41,848 nt of DNA, from contig CAJQPT010000240.1 in the NCBI GenBank assembly GCA_905480285.1, positions 1-41,848 of the forward strand, written 5' to 3'. Position 1 is the stretch's first letter. Every line of letters starts with the position of its first letter. Source of the DNA: an uncultured bacterium. GTDB lineage: Bacteria; Planctomycetota; UBA1135; GCA-002686595. Below are positions 7,899 through 16,101 of this stretch, one piece after another. The notes beneath the pieces were generated by a model. It ran no database searches, was not told the DNA's origin, and worked only from the letters and a program-made list of their open reading frames with translations. The position numbers were made by a program, and so were the translations under genes.

Positions 7899-8372
7899 CT
7901 AGCTCTCGCCCGATCCGAGAAGGGACTCGAGCCGCTGCATGATCGTCTTCGCCGCGACCACGTCATCCGGCGCGCCCTTCCAGTCGGCGTAGGCGGGATC
8001 CAATGAGCGGTACGACTCGTTGGTGTCCTTCTCCACGCGGATGGTCACATCGAAGGCCACCAGGGGATCCGATGAGGCCGGCGCATCGGAGCGCTCGTAC
8101 CGCGCAATGACTCGCGTCCTGAACCCCTTCCCCTTGTAGGGGGCGAGGTCGAGCTTCCACCCGCTGAGGATCTCGCGCTTCCCCGAATCGGCGCCCGTGC
8201 CCACCGGATAATCGCTCAGGTCCACCGCGATACGCAGCGCCTGCCAGAGCTCGAACTCGGTCTTCGCCGAGACGGTCCGCTCGACGGGGATCGCCGTGTT
8301 CACGGACACGCACGCGCTGATCGCAGGCACGAGAAGGAGGAGGAGGGCCGGGGCGAGCGACTTGATCTTCAT
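7899..8372 (-). CDS. Small lipoprotein of unknown function
   Basis: 157 residues. It starts MKIKSLAPALLLLLVPAISAC: a charged n-region, a leucine-rich core and a lipobox ending at Cys21 (ISAC), so it should be a lipid-anchored envelope protein. The mature part has no family I recognise. It has a beta-rich look, with repeated RVIARYERSD and VAFDVTIRVEKD strands and a helical C-terminus. The start overlaps the stop of der in an ATGA, so the two are translationally coupled. The coupling says nothing specific about function, since der acts in ribosome assembly. About 175 bp separate its stop from the next gene. Confidence 0.85.
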   Translation of the reverse strand: MKIKSLAPALLLLLVPAISACVSVNTAIPVERTVSAKTEFELWQALRIAVDLSDYPVGTGADSGKREILSGWKLDLAPYKGKGFRTRVIARYERSDAPASSDPLVAFDVTIRVEKDTNESYRSLDPAYADWKGAPDDVVAAKTIMQRLESLLGSGES

Positions 8373-9808
8373 TCTTGCGCAGCCTCTTCCGAGAGCGTCT
8401 TGGGGTCCTTGAGCACGATGCGCAGGGGCACCTCGTGGAACGGGAGCTCCTCCCGGAGCCGGTTCGTGAGGTAGCGTAGCCAGTCCTTGCCGATGTGCCG
8501 CTTGTCGTTGACGAATAGCACGAACGTGGGCGGCGACACCTCCGCCTGGGTGGCGTACTTGACCCGCGCTCGATAGCCCTTCGAGCTGGGCTGCCGAGCC
8601 TCCAGGGCGCGCTCCAAGACCTGGTTGAGGTCTCCGGTGCTGACGCGCTGCTGGCCCTGTTCAAAGAGGTCCTTTGCGACGCCGATGAGGTCGTCCGCCC
8701 GCAGGCCCTCCTTGGCCGAGAGGAATACGATGGGCGCGAAGCCGAGGCCAGGTACCTGCGCATCCAAGTACTCGCGGAACGACTCGGGGGTCTGCCCCTC
8801 CACGAGGTCCCACTTGTTGGCGGCCAGGATGGTGGGCTTGTAGCGGTCGATGGCGTAGCGCGCGAGGTTCTTCTCGATCGACGAGAGCTTGCGCGTCACG
8901 TCGAACAGGAGGATGACGACGTCCGCCCTGCGGATGGTCTTGAGGCTCCGCGCGTCCGAGTAGAACTCGATGGCGTCCTCGAGCTTGGAGCGCTTTCGGA
9001 TGCCCGCCGTGTCGATCACGGTGAAGGTCTCTCCGTCCCGCTCGAAGACCACGTCCACCGCGTCGCGGGTCGTGCCCTCGATCTCGGAGACGATCATGCG
9101 CTCCTCCCCCGCGAGGTGGTTGACGAGCGTCGACTTGCCCGCGTTCCGGCGCCCCACGACCGCGATCTTCATGAGCGGAGTCTCCGTGGGCTTCTCCTCG
9201 GGCGCCCCCGGCAGGTGGTCCGCCATGCACTGGCGCAGGTCCGTGATCCCCTCTCCGTTCTGGGCGCTGATGACGATGGGGTCTCCCCCCACACCCAGCG
9301 CGTGGAAGGACTCGGCCTCCCACTCGAACCCGCCGCCCTCGGCCTTGTTGACCACAAGCTGCACCGGCACGCCCGCGCCGCGCAGGAGCTTCGCCACCTG
9401 CTGATCCGGCGGCGTCAGCCCGTCGCGTACGTCGACCATGAACAGCACCAGGTCCGCGCCTTTGAGCGCGGTGTCCACCTGGGCCTCCACGTGGGGCCCA
9501 AGGTCGTCGCGGTCCACGATACCGAGACCGCCGGTGTCGATGACCTCGACCCAGCGCTCGCCGTCCCTGGTGGTCAGGCGAGCGGGGACCGCGATCCGAT
9601 CCCGAGTGACCCCGGCCGTGGGCTCGACGATCGCAACGCGGCTCCCGCAGAGCCGGTTCAGGAGCGTGGACTTGCCGACATTGGGGCGCCCCACGAGGGC
9701 CACGCGCGGCATCGGCACGGAGGAACGCGCAGCGCCGGCCGCGGACTGCGCCACCCGCTGCTCTTGCTCGGCGTCCGCAGGGGGATCGACTTCGGTGGGT
9801 TCATTCAT
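8369..9808 (-). CDS. der: Ribosome-biogenesis GTPase Der (EngA)
   Basis: 479 residues: two tandem GTPase domains and a C-terminal KH-like domain. It assists late assembly of the 50S subunit. Domain 1 has GRPNVGKSTLLN (G1), DTGG (G3) and NKAE (G4, a common Der variant of NKxD). Domain 2 has GRRNAGKSTLVN, DTAGIRKRSK and NKWDLV. The KH-like part includes KYATQAEVSPPTFVLFVND and ends in a short tail. The frame is open a further 35 codons, but the ATG at 9806-9808 is preferred. It lies just after the queE stop (19 bp) and gives a normal Der with about 30 extra Ala/Glu-rich residues before G1. The stop overlaps the next start by ATGA. Confidence 0.96.
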   Translation of the reverse strand: MNEPTEVDPPADAEQEQRVAQSAAGAARSSVPMPRVALVGRPNVGKSTLLNRLCGSRVAIVEPTAGVTRDRIAVPARLTTRDGERWVEVIDTGGLGIVDRDDLGPHVEAQVDTALKGADLVLFMVDVRDGLTPPDQQVAKLLRGAGVPVQLVVNKAEGGGFEWEAESFHALGVGGDPIVISAQNGEGITDLRQCMADHLPGAPEEKPTETPLMKIAVVGRRNAGKSTLVNHLAGEERMIVSEIEGTTRDAVDVVFERDGETFTVIDTAGIRKRSKLEDAIEFYSDARSLKTIRRADVVILLFDVTRKLSSIEKNLARYAIDRYKPTILAANKWDLVEGQTPESFREYLDAQVPGLGFAPIVFLSAKEGLRADDLIGVAKDLFEQGQQRVSTGDLNQVLERALEARQPSSKGYRARVKYATQAEVSPPTFVLFVNDKRHIGKDWLRYLTNRLREELPFHEVPLRIVLKDPKTLSEEAAQE

Positions 9809-9827
9809 GGATCGATCAGGCGTGGAC

Positions 9828-10646
9828 TCAGGCGATCCCCATGGCTCGATGAACCTGGGGAAGAACGCGGATGTCGAGCTCCAGCTCGCGGGCGTGCTCG
9901 ACGACCTCGACAAGGTGGTCGAGGGTGGGCGCCTCGCATCCGCCCATCGGGGTCACCGGAGCGATGAAGACGGGGAGCGACGCGGCCCTGCGAGCGACGT
10001 CCTCGAAGAGCTCATCGTAGTCGCGGGGCTCGCGATCTGCGGTGACCACGACCTTCGCGCAGGCGTCACGATCCTGGAGGAGGTCGAGGCAGCGGCGGCG
10101 GGCCATACGCCAGTCCTCGGGCGTCACCGGCGCGGGCTCATCGATGGACTCCGGCTCTCCGTCGCGGGACTGCAGCTCGACAGGGGCCCCCATGTCCGCG
10201 GGCAGCTTGAGGTCGAGGCTCACGTGGTCAATCCGGTCAAGGACGCGCGCGAGCGCCTCGGGGTGCGCCCCGGCGGTCTCCAGGTGAATGCGGCGCGGCG
10301 CGATCATGGACCGGAGGCCGCGGATGAACTCGGGCCACATGAGCGGCTCTCCACCGGTGACGCTGACCGTGCGCGGCTCGCCCGGCTCGACGCCGGCGAC
10401 CCACAAGGCCGCCTGGAAGGGCGAGGCGACCCGCCCCTCGCGGAGCGTGCCCTCCGGTGCATCGATCCGCGCTTGCCCGTCCATGCGGGTCTCCCAGGAA
10501 CCCGGGGTGTCGCACCAGCGGCAGCGCAGGGGACACCCGGCGAGCCGGAGAAAGACCTGCGGTTGCCCGACGTACAGTCCCTCGCCCTGGAAGGAGGCGA
10601 AGACCTCCATGACAGGGGCAGCGGCGGGGGCGGACGTGGGGCTCAT
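9828..10646 (-). CDS. queE: 7-carboxy-7-deazaguanine synthase QueE (radical SAM)
   Basis: 272 residues. QueE converts 6-carboxy-tetrahydropterin to 7-carboxy-7-deazaguanine in the pathway to preQ0 and queuosine. The N-terminus has VMEVFASFQGEGLYVGQPQV, the substrate-side signature, then LAGCPLRCRWCDT with the C-x3-C-x2-C that holds the 4Fe-4S cluster. VSVTGGEPLMWPEF is the SAM-binding GGE motif. IHLETAG and HVSLDLKLP match later QueE strands. The frame continues 82 codons upstream as Arg/Pro-rich low-complexity sequence, so I take the ATG at 10644-10646 just before the conserved region. No other queuosine gene is nearby. The downstream der gene starts 19 bp on, so the two are probably cotranscribed. 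Confidence 0.93.
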   Translation of the reverse strand: MSPTSAPAAAPVMEVFASFQGEGLYVGQPQVFLRLAGCPLRCRWCDTPGSWETRMDGQARIDAPEGTLREGRVASPFQAALWVAGVEPGEPRTVSVTGGEPLMWPEFIRGLRSMIAPRRIHLETAGAHPEALARVLDRIDHVSLDLKLPADMGAPVELQSRDGEPESIDEPAPVTPEDWRMARRRCLDLLQDRDACAKVVVTADREPRDYDELFEDVARRAASLPVFIAPVTPMGGCEAPTLDHLVEVVEHARELELDIRVLPQVHRAMGIA

Positions 10647-10778
10647 GGCTGGGAGAGGCTCGCGACGGCGGGGGCAACGCGGGAAGCCGAGTCCCCCACA
10701 GGGAGAATCGGCTTCATGGTGCCCCCTGTGACCGCGGGCGGGCCGCGGCGCGCGCCGGGGCAAGACGAGATGAAGAGG

Positions 10779-10796
10779 GCCGGCAGGCGCGCCGGC
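10779..10796 (-). terminator. Hairpin after the small basic protein gene
   Basis: GCCGGC, 6-nt loop, GCCGGC, placed 7 bp past the stop on the minus strand and followed by CCTCTTCATCTC. A short GC-rich stem with a T-rich tail; a plausible terminator or attenuator before queE. Confidence 0.45.
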
Positions 10797-10803
10797 GGGA
10801 GGA

Positions 10804-10992
10804 TCACTCCTCCTTCTTCTTCTTCGCCGTCTTGAGCTTGTACTTGGTGCGGACCTTGGGGAGCCCGTAAGCGGAGTCCGTGTCAGCGACACGGCCCTCT
10901 TCCATCAGTTTGAGCAGACGCTCTTTGCGAGTGAAGACGCTGCGCTCACCGATGAGGGTGTTGACACCGCGAAGGCTGGGGTGGATCGACAT
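10804..10992 (-). CDS. PVC-superphylum small basic protein
   Basis: 62 residues, about a quarter Lys/Arg. It opens MSIHPSLRGVNTLIGERSVF, has TRKERLLKLMEEGR, then SAYGLPKVRTKYKLK, and ends in a KKKK-rich tail. This matches my memory of the small basic signature protein of Planctomycetes, Verrucomicrobia and Chlamydiae, described as nucleic-acid binding with ribosomal-protein-like expression. Its molecular role is not settled. The frame is open 67 codons upstream through non-conserved sequence, so the ATG at 10990-10992 is chosen; a GAGG about nine bases upstream may serve as ribosome-binding site. It stands alone, with a 548-bp gene-free region upstream and a hairpin downstream, and probably forms its own transcript. 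Confidence 0.85.
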   Translation of the reverse strand: MSIHPSLRGVNTLIGERSVFTRKERLLKLMEEGRVADTDSAYGLPKVRTKYKLKTAKKKKEE

Positions 10993-11540
10993 GATTGGTG
11001 GCCTCAGGTTCGAATGAGGGGCGGAGAGGGTACTCGAAGGACGGACGGAGCAACCACCCGTCCAGACCAAAATGTGCGGTGAGGGGCCAGTGAAGGCCTC
11101 GCGGAGGCCCAAGCAGGCGCCCACCGGCCGCGGACCACTCGCTGGCCCCACCGTAGAGGAGCTGCGGCGCACCGGCCGCCGCGCCCACTTCAAGCCGATC
11201 GAGCTCGGCCGAACGAGGCCAGCCGAACGAGACGGGGCGCCTCACCCCCCGCCGAGTGGGCCACCTGAGCCAGCCCGCCGGGGCAGATGAGACCGAGGGC
11301 CGCATCAGGGGTCCGGCGACCAGGACCTCGGCCCACCGCGGGGCCCGAGCCCAGCTGCAGCCGCGCGCCTGAGAGGGGTGGGGCCCTGTCATCAAGGTGA
11401 CGCTGAGACCAAAATGACGCTGAGACCAAAGTGACGCTGAGACCAAAGTGACGCTGAGGCCAGCGCGGCAGTGAGATCTCGGCAGCAGTGAGACCAACGC
11501 GGCAGGGCGGGGCCTCGGGGCCCCGCACGCCGCGCCGCGC
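10993..11540. other. Gene-free stretch upstream of the small basic protein gene
   Basis: 548 bp with no credible ORF. It contains the 17-nt tandem array at 11394-11461 with degenerate echoes to about 11510. It must hold the promoter of the small basic protein gene, but I cannot place one. Confidence 0.65.
11394..11461. repeat. 17-nt tandem repeat, 4 copies
   Basis: Unit AAAGTGACGCTGAGACC at 11394-11410, 11411-11427, 11428-11444 and 11445-11461, with one or two changes per copy. Related AGTGAGAYC pieces follow. Intergenic. Confidence 0.9.
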
Positions 11541-12521
11541 TCAGTCGATCTCTCGATTGATGTTGACGACGTAAGCCGTTCGGAAGTCCGGCGTCCGACG
11601 CGGCCCGACACGAACGTTCTGCAGCTCATTCCGCAGGTCGGCGAGTTCGTCCATCGAAGCCGCCGCCCCGACGTGGAGGAAGATCCGGATGCCGCCGCTG
11701 GAGGGCTTCACCACCGGGAATCCCAGCTCGGCGAGCAGGTCGTAGGTCTCCCAGGCCAGCGCCTCGTTGGCGGGGCTCCGGGTGTAGCTGATGGCCAGCA
11801 CGGTGAAGCGCATGGCGGGGTCCCAGAAGGCCTGGTCCGCTGCCGTGTCTGGATCCGGCTGGGCCGAAGGACTCGAGGTGTCAACCGCCGCGACGCCGTC
11901 GCTCTGGGTCCCCTCAGGTGAACCTCCGCCACCCGGCGTTCCCGCCTCCCCCGGTGCCCCGGTCTGGCGCTCCGGTTGGATGGCTCGCGCGCCGGCATCG
12001 ACGGCTCCGGAGAGCTGGCGGGACGTCAGCGACCGGCCCGGCATCCCGAAGCTCGCGGCCTCGAGACGCGCCTGACCGGAGGCCTCGGACGAATGGCTCG
12101 CGCCCAGCCCGAACCCATGCTCCTCGAACTGGCGGCCGAGCAGGAAGGCGCCCACGAGCAGCAGGACCTGCAGGACAGCGAAACCGTACCCGCTGAAGGG
12201 CAGGGTCAAGCCGGTGCGCGCCGCGCGCCCCTCGGCGTCAATGCCCTCGGAGTCGACGCCCGGGTGGCCCCCGGAGGCGCTTCCGCCGACGGAGGACTCC
12301 CCCACCGGGACGATGGCCGGGCCATCGTGCACGCTCGGAGCGGGGCGCGGATCAGCGCGCCCCTCCCCCGCGAGAGGATCCCCGGCGAGAGGATTGTCGA
12401 CGCCAAGAGCGCCATCCCCTGCGGCGGCCTGAGTTCTGGAAAGCGCGGCGTCTTGGCGCTCCTGGGAAGTCCTTGCGGAGTCCTGGAACGCCTCGAGCAT
12501 GGTGACCTTACGGCGCGTCAT
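11541..12521 (-). CDS. Bitopic membrane protein with SPOR-like C-terminal domain
   Basis: 326 residues. Residues 1-108 are hydrophilic, low in complexity and probably cytoplasmic. Residues about 111-129 (YGFAVLQVLLLVGAFLLG) form one transmembrane helix. A disordered Gly/Ala/Ser/Pro linker follows to about 240. The last ~80 residues read FTVLAISYTRSPANEALAWE, then DLLAELGFPVVKPS, then IRIFLHVGAAASMDELADL and AYVVNIN. That is the strand-helix-strand rhythm of a SPOR-type domain (periplasmic binding of denuded glycan strands). The match is by pattern only, not a clear motif. The ATG at 12519-12521 is preferred to one 48 codons upstream, which would add Arg/Pro-rich sequence. Confidence 0.7.
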   Translation of the reverse strand: MTRRKVTMLEAFQDSARTSQERQDAALSRTQAAAGDGALGVDNPLAGDPLAGEGRADPRPAPSVHDGPAIVPVGESSVGGSASGGHPGVDSEGIDAEGRAARTGLTLPFSGYGFAVLQVLLLVGAFLLGRQFEEHGFGLGASHSSEASGQARLEAASFGMPGRSLTSRQLSGAVDAGARAIQPERQTGAPGEAGTPGGGGSPEGTQSDGVAAVDTSSPSAQPDPDTAADQAFWDPAMRFTVLAISYTRSPANEALAWETYDLLAELGFPVVKPSSGGIRIFLHVGAAASMDELADLRNELQNVRVGPRRTPDFRTAYVVNINREID

Positions 12522-12928
12522 GGTGTGCCCTGGTGGAATCGACCCGTCGCTCGACCCCCTCAATCGAGGGGCAGCGAGGGGCCTATGCGGTGAATGAGCG
12601 CGGCTGCCTGTGCGGGGACAGCTGCTCTCCGACAGCAAACTACGGATCCAGGGGCCGCGGTTCAAGCTCCACCCGGCGCCGGCGCACGGCCACTCCCGGG
12701 GGCGCCCCTCCCCCCTGTGGCTTTGGGGGCGTTGGGGGCGTTGGGGGCCCTGGTGGCCCTGGTGGCCCTGGTGGCGTCGGTGACGTGAGGGGCGTCGGGA
12801 GCCTGGGGAGCGCCGGTGGAGCCGCTCAAGGGGCCGAGCCTCTCCGGGACCGCCCCGCCGCGATCGAGGACGGCGAGCCCCTCAGCGAGCGGCGCCGCGA
12901 GAACCAAGCCTGGACCTCGCTTCCGACC
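12522..12928. other. Gene-free stretch with 9-nt repeat
   Basis: 407 bp between two minus-strand genes. Reading frames across it give Gly-Gly-Pro or Ala-Leu-Gly repeats that simply mirror the 9-nt array at 12731-12775. No promoter or terminator could be assigned. Confidence 0.65.
12731..12775. repeat. 9-nt tandem repeat, 5 copies in two subtypes
   Basis: GTTGGGGGC twice (12731-12748), then CCTGGTGGC three times (12749-12775), then a degenerate copy. G-rich on the plus strand. Intergenic. Confidence 0.85.
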
Positions 12929-14623
12929 TCAGCCGCCCGCGCGGAGCGACCGGAGGAGCGCGCTCGCCTCCTCCCGAGTGCTGGCGTCGTCCGCAGTCGC
13001 CGGTCGGCGAAGGTACTGGTCCAGGGTCGCAATGGCATCGCTCGCCTGGCCGCTCTGCTCCTGGCAGCGAGCCAGCATCAGCGCCACCTCGAGGCCGAGA
13101 GGCTCCCCGTCGAGCTCCGAATTCCGGAGCGCGCGGTCCAGTTCTGGCACGGCCTCTGCGAAGCGACCAGCTGCGTAGCGCAGCTCCCCGAGCAGGTGAT
13201 GCGCCATGGCGTCGTCAGGGTCCACCAGGGTCGCCTGCTCCGCGAAGACCAGCGCTGCCTCGAGGTCGCGATCCCCCATGGAATCGACCGCCCGCTGCAG
13301 ATAGATGGCCCCCGAGAGCTCCGCCAGACCCGCCACCTGGGGGTCTGTGTCACGCGCGGCGGCAGCGAGCTGCCCCGCGCGCTCGGTCTCGCCGGCAGAG
13401 AGCGCCGCGGCGGCCGCCTCCAGGAACCAGCCCGAGAGGGTGTAGCGGCCGCGCTCGCCCTCGCCGAGGAGCCCGACGGCTTCGGCGACCCGCAGGCGCA
13501 GGCTCGCCGTTTCTGCAGCCGTGGCTGCGACCACCGCGGCGTCGAAGGCCCCGCGCGCCTCGGCCTCGAAGAAGCCCTTCGCCATCCCCTGCGTCGCCTC
13601 CACGCACCCGAGCTCCCGGGCGCGTAGGTAGTACTTGCGCGCAGCGCCTCGGTCGCCGGCGACCTGGGCCTTCACCCCCGCCGACCAGCTCATGCGGGCG
13701 ACGAGATCCTTGACCTCCTCGCCGTCCTTGAGGAGCTGCTCGAGCAAGGCGATGCCGCCAGAGAAGTCCCGGTTCACCGCGATGATGATCTCGGCGTAGG
13801 TGCGGCGCGCCCCTGGGTCGGTGGGATCGAACTCGAGAGATCTTTGGATCCGCTCGAGCGCCAGCTTGCCCTGCCCTTCGGCCATGGAGCGCTGGGCGGA
13901 GAGCAGGTACGCCTGACCCAGCGGGCGGCCCATGAACGGGAGTCCCGGGTCGGCCTGGAGGGCGGACTCCAGATAGAGGAGCCCGGTCTTCCCCCCGCCC
14001 ACAGTCGTGATGGCGTAGACCCCCTGCGCTCGCTGCAGCTCCGGGGTCAGCGAACCGACGGCCTCGAGGCCGCGGGTGATCTCATCCAACGCGGACTCGT
14101 GGAGCCCGATCGAGGCGTACAGCTCGGCGGCGGTGGCGTAGGGCCTGGGGTCGGCCGGGTTCATCGCCCGGGCGATCTCGATCTGCTGGAGCCAGGACCC
14201 CCGGTCGCCCTGGATCACGACGAGACGAGCACGCAGCAGCGGCCCCTCGAGGCCGAGCTCTGGCTCGAGGGCCGCGAGCATCGGCGCGGCGAGATCCGTC
14301 CGGCCCTCATCCAGCAGGCGGCGAAGCTGCACCGCCTCGGCCCGTCCGTCTCGGCGCAGCTCCGAGGATGCGACGGACGGGGCGGTCCCCGCCCCCTCCG
14401 GCGAATCGGGGTCGGAGCCACCGCAGGCCGTGAGGGCGGCGAGGAGCAGCAAGGCCGAGCCCGAGGGTGCGGCGACGCGGGACCGTCGGAGCCCCGTGAG
14501 GCACCTGAGTGCCCGGGGGACGGGGAGGGCTGCAGGAGCGGAGTCACCGCGGGAGACGAGTCCTGCGATGGAGTCGAGCGTGTTTCGAAGCACAGTGCGG
14601 GCAGTGTAGGCGGTCGCCGCCAT
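12929..14623 (-). CDS. TPR-repeat lipoprotein
   Basis: 564 residues as annotated. Cys67 sits in a lipobox (LLLLAALTAC) after a hydrophobic core and an Arg-rich n-region, so it should be a lipid-anchored envelope protein. The first ~45 residues are too long for a signal peptide. The true start may be downstream at a non-ATG codon; no other ATG exists before the lipobox. The mature part is helical with TPR-like units. Examples are LGLEGPLLRARLVVIQGDRG, the unit around IARAMNPADPRPYATAAELY, SLEFDPTDPGARRTYAEI and VDPDDAMAHHLLGELRYAAG. Such proteins act as scaffolds. Its start lies only 26 bp from the divergent mtaB start. Confidence 0.8.
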   Translation of the reverse strand: MAATAYTARTVLRNTLDSIAGLVSRGDSAPAALPVPRALRCLTGLRRSRVAAPSGSALLLLAALTACGGSDPDSPEGAGTAPSVASSELRRDGRAEAVQLRRLLDEGRTDLAAPMLAALEPELGLEGPLLRARLVVIQGDRGSWLQQIEIARAMNPADPRPYATAAELYASIGLHESALDEITRGLEAVGSLTPELQRAQGVYAITTVGGGKTGLLYLESALQADPGLPFMGRPLGQAYLLSAQRSMAEGQGKLALERIQRSLEFDPTDPGARRTYAEIIIAVNRDFSGGIALLEQLLKDGEEVKDLVARMSWSAGVKAQVAGDRGAARKYYLRARELGCVEATQGMAKGFFEAEARGAFDAAVVAATAAETASLRLRVAEAVGLLGEGERGRYTLSGWFLEAAAAALSAGETERAGQLAAAARDTDPQVAGLAELSGAIYLQRAVDSMGDRDLEAALVFAEQATLVDPDDAMAHHLLGELRYAAGRFAEAVPELDRALRNSELDGEPLGLEVALMLARCQEQSGQASDAIATLDQYLRRPATADDASTREEASALLRSLRAGG

Positions 14624-14649
14624 GGGGTGGGCGCTCCGCTTCGGCTACC

Positions 14650-16101
14650 ATGCCCCCCATGGAGAGTCTGGGCGGAGGATCGAACGACAGGGACGCGCCG
14701 GGTTCCGTGCGCTTCGTCACCTTCGGGTGCAAAGCCAACCAGTACGACACCCAGGTCCTCCGGGAGGCCCTGGGGCGGCGGGGGCTCGAGGAGACCGGCC
14801 CTGGGGCTGACCTGGTCGTCGTGAACACCTGCACCGTGACGGCGGAGGCCGGCCGCAAGGCGCGCCAGCTGATTCGCCGGATCGGTCGCGAGACCCCCGA
14901 GGCGAGGGTGGCGGTGACGGGCTGCCTGGCGGAGTCCGAGCCCGAGATCCTGCGCGAGATCCCCAATGTGGAGTGGGTCCTCGGCAACGGCGAGGCCAAG
15001 CGCCCGGTCAACTTCCTGCGCCAGATCGGGCAGGAGGTGGGCCCAGAGGAGCTCGGCATTCCCGCCGGGATCACCGAATTCGCGGGCCACCGGAGGGCCT
15101 TCCTCAAGATTCAGGACGGCTGCGACAAGCGCTGCGCGTTCTGCATTATCCCCCACGTTCGCGGCCGTAGCACCAGCCGCCCGGCAGAGGAGCTGGCCGC
15201 CGAGGTCGAGCGCCTCGTGGCCTCGGGGCACGTGGAGATCGTGCTCTGCGGCATCCATATCGGGCACTGGGGCCTGGACATCGACTCCAGCTTCTCGGCC
15301 CTCCTCCAGCGCCTGGTGAAGGTGGAGGCCACCGGTCCTGACGGTGCCCCCGTCGAGTGGCGGCTGCGGGTGTCGTCCATCGAGGCGACCGAGGTCGACG
15401 ACGACATGGTGTCCCTCATGGCGGAGCGACCGGACCGGATCGCCCCCCACCTCCACATGCCCATGCAGTCCGGTGCTGACCCGGTGCTCAAGGCCATGAA
15501 CCGCTGGTATACGGTCGCGGAGTACCTGGAGGCCTGTCACCGGATCCGGGCCCGCCTCGATCGACCCGCGTTCACCGCGGACATCCTCGTCGGATTCCCC
15601 GGAGAGACCGACGTCGACTTCGAGCGCACCCTCGCTACTGCGGAGGAGGCCGGATTCACCAAGGTCCACGTCTTCCCGTTCTCTCCTCGGCCAGGCACAG
15701 CCGCCGCCTCGATGGGCTCCAGGGTCCCTCCGGAGGCCTCCCGGGCGCGCCGTGCGGCGCTCTCCGAGGCCGCAAGCGGTTGGGAAGAGGCCTTCCGGCG
15801 GGAGCTCCACGGCGCCCGCGACCGGGTGGTCCTCGAGGGCTTTGTGGGCCTCTCCGGCCGCTATCAACGGGTTTCGGTCGACCCTGACCACATCGCGGGG
15901 GTGCCCCCCGACGCCCTGGATGTGACCCTGGAGTGCACCGTCGAGACCGCGGCGGACGGGCGCGAGGTCAGCCGCCTCAGGGGCCGCCCCCTGGGAGTGG
16001 CCGGTCCAACGCGAGACACGGGGCCACTCGTTCTAGGGCGATCCGTGGGCGACGTGAGGGCTCCGGGCAGCTCGGAACGGCCAGCAGAGGTCTCGAAATG
16101 A
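14650..16101 (+). CDS. mtaB: tRNA (N6-threonylcarbamoyladenosine(37)-C2)-methylthiotransferase MtaB
   Basis: 483 residues. MtaB adds a methylthio group to t6A37 of tRNAs that read ANN codons, using two 4Fe-4S clusters. The N-terminal UPF0004 domain has Cys27 (TFGCKANQYD), Cys61 (VNTCTVT) and Cys92 (VTGCLAE). The radical SAM domain has Cys158, Cys162 and Cys165 in DGCDKRCAFCIIP, the C-x3-C-x2-C. The TFGCKAN opening, KIQDGCDKRCAFC and the LCGIHIGHWG segment point to MtaB rather than MiaB or RimO. The C-terminal TRAM-like part is diverged. The start is ATG 14650 or ATG 14659. The stop overlaps the next start as ATGA, so it is translationally coupled to the uracil-DNA glycosylase gene. Confidence 0.92.
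   Translation: MPPMESLGGGSNDRDAPGSVRFVTFGCKANQYDTQVLREALGRRGLEETGPGADLVVVNTCTVTAEAGRKARQLIRRIGRETPEARVAVTGCLAESEPEILREIPNVEWVLGNGEAKRPVNFLRQIGQEVGPEELGIPAGITEFAGHRRAFLKIQDGCDKRCAFCIIPHVRGRSTSRPAEELAAEVERLVASGHVEIVLCGIHIGHWGLDIDSSFSALLQRLVKVEATGPDGAPVEWRLRVSSIEATEVDDDMVSLMAERPDRIAPHLHMPMQSGADPVLKAMNRWYTVAEYLEACHRIRARLDRPAFTADILVGFPGETDVDFERTLATAEEAGFTKVHVFPFSPRPGTAAASMGSRVPPEASRARRAALSEAASGWEEAFRRELHGARDRVVLEGFVGLSGRYQRVSVDPDHIAGVPPDALDVTLECTVETAADGREVSRLRGRPLGVAGPTRDTGPLVLGRSVGDVRAPGSSERPAEVSK

Noticed and set aside
9828-10646. A queuosine gene cluster around queE
   Set aside because: No queC, queD, queF, tgt or queA is in the neighbourhood; queE stands beside der and the PVC small basic protein.
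11394-11461. Iteron-type replication origin
   Set aside because: A four-copy 17-nt repeat alone is weak. There is no DnaA box cluster, no AT-rich stretch and no replication gene, and similar arrays occur in many gaps here.
12700-12800. Collagen-like Gly-Gly-Pro coding sequence
   Set aside because: The pattern comes from a 9-nt DNA repeat and exists in several frames; no start signal or flanking domain supports a gene.
14623-14650. Bidirectional regulatory region between the TPR lipoprotein and mtaB
   Set aside because: Only 26 bp separate the annotated starts and the lipoprotein start is uncertain. No operator-like symmetry is visible.
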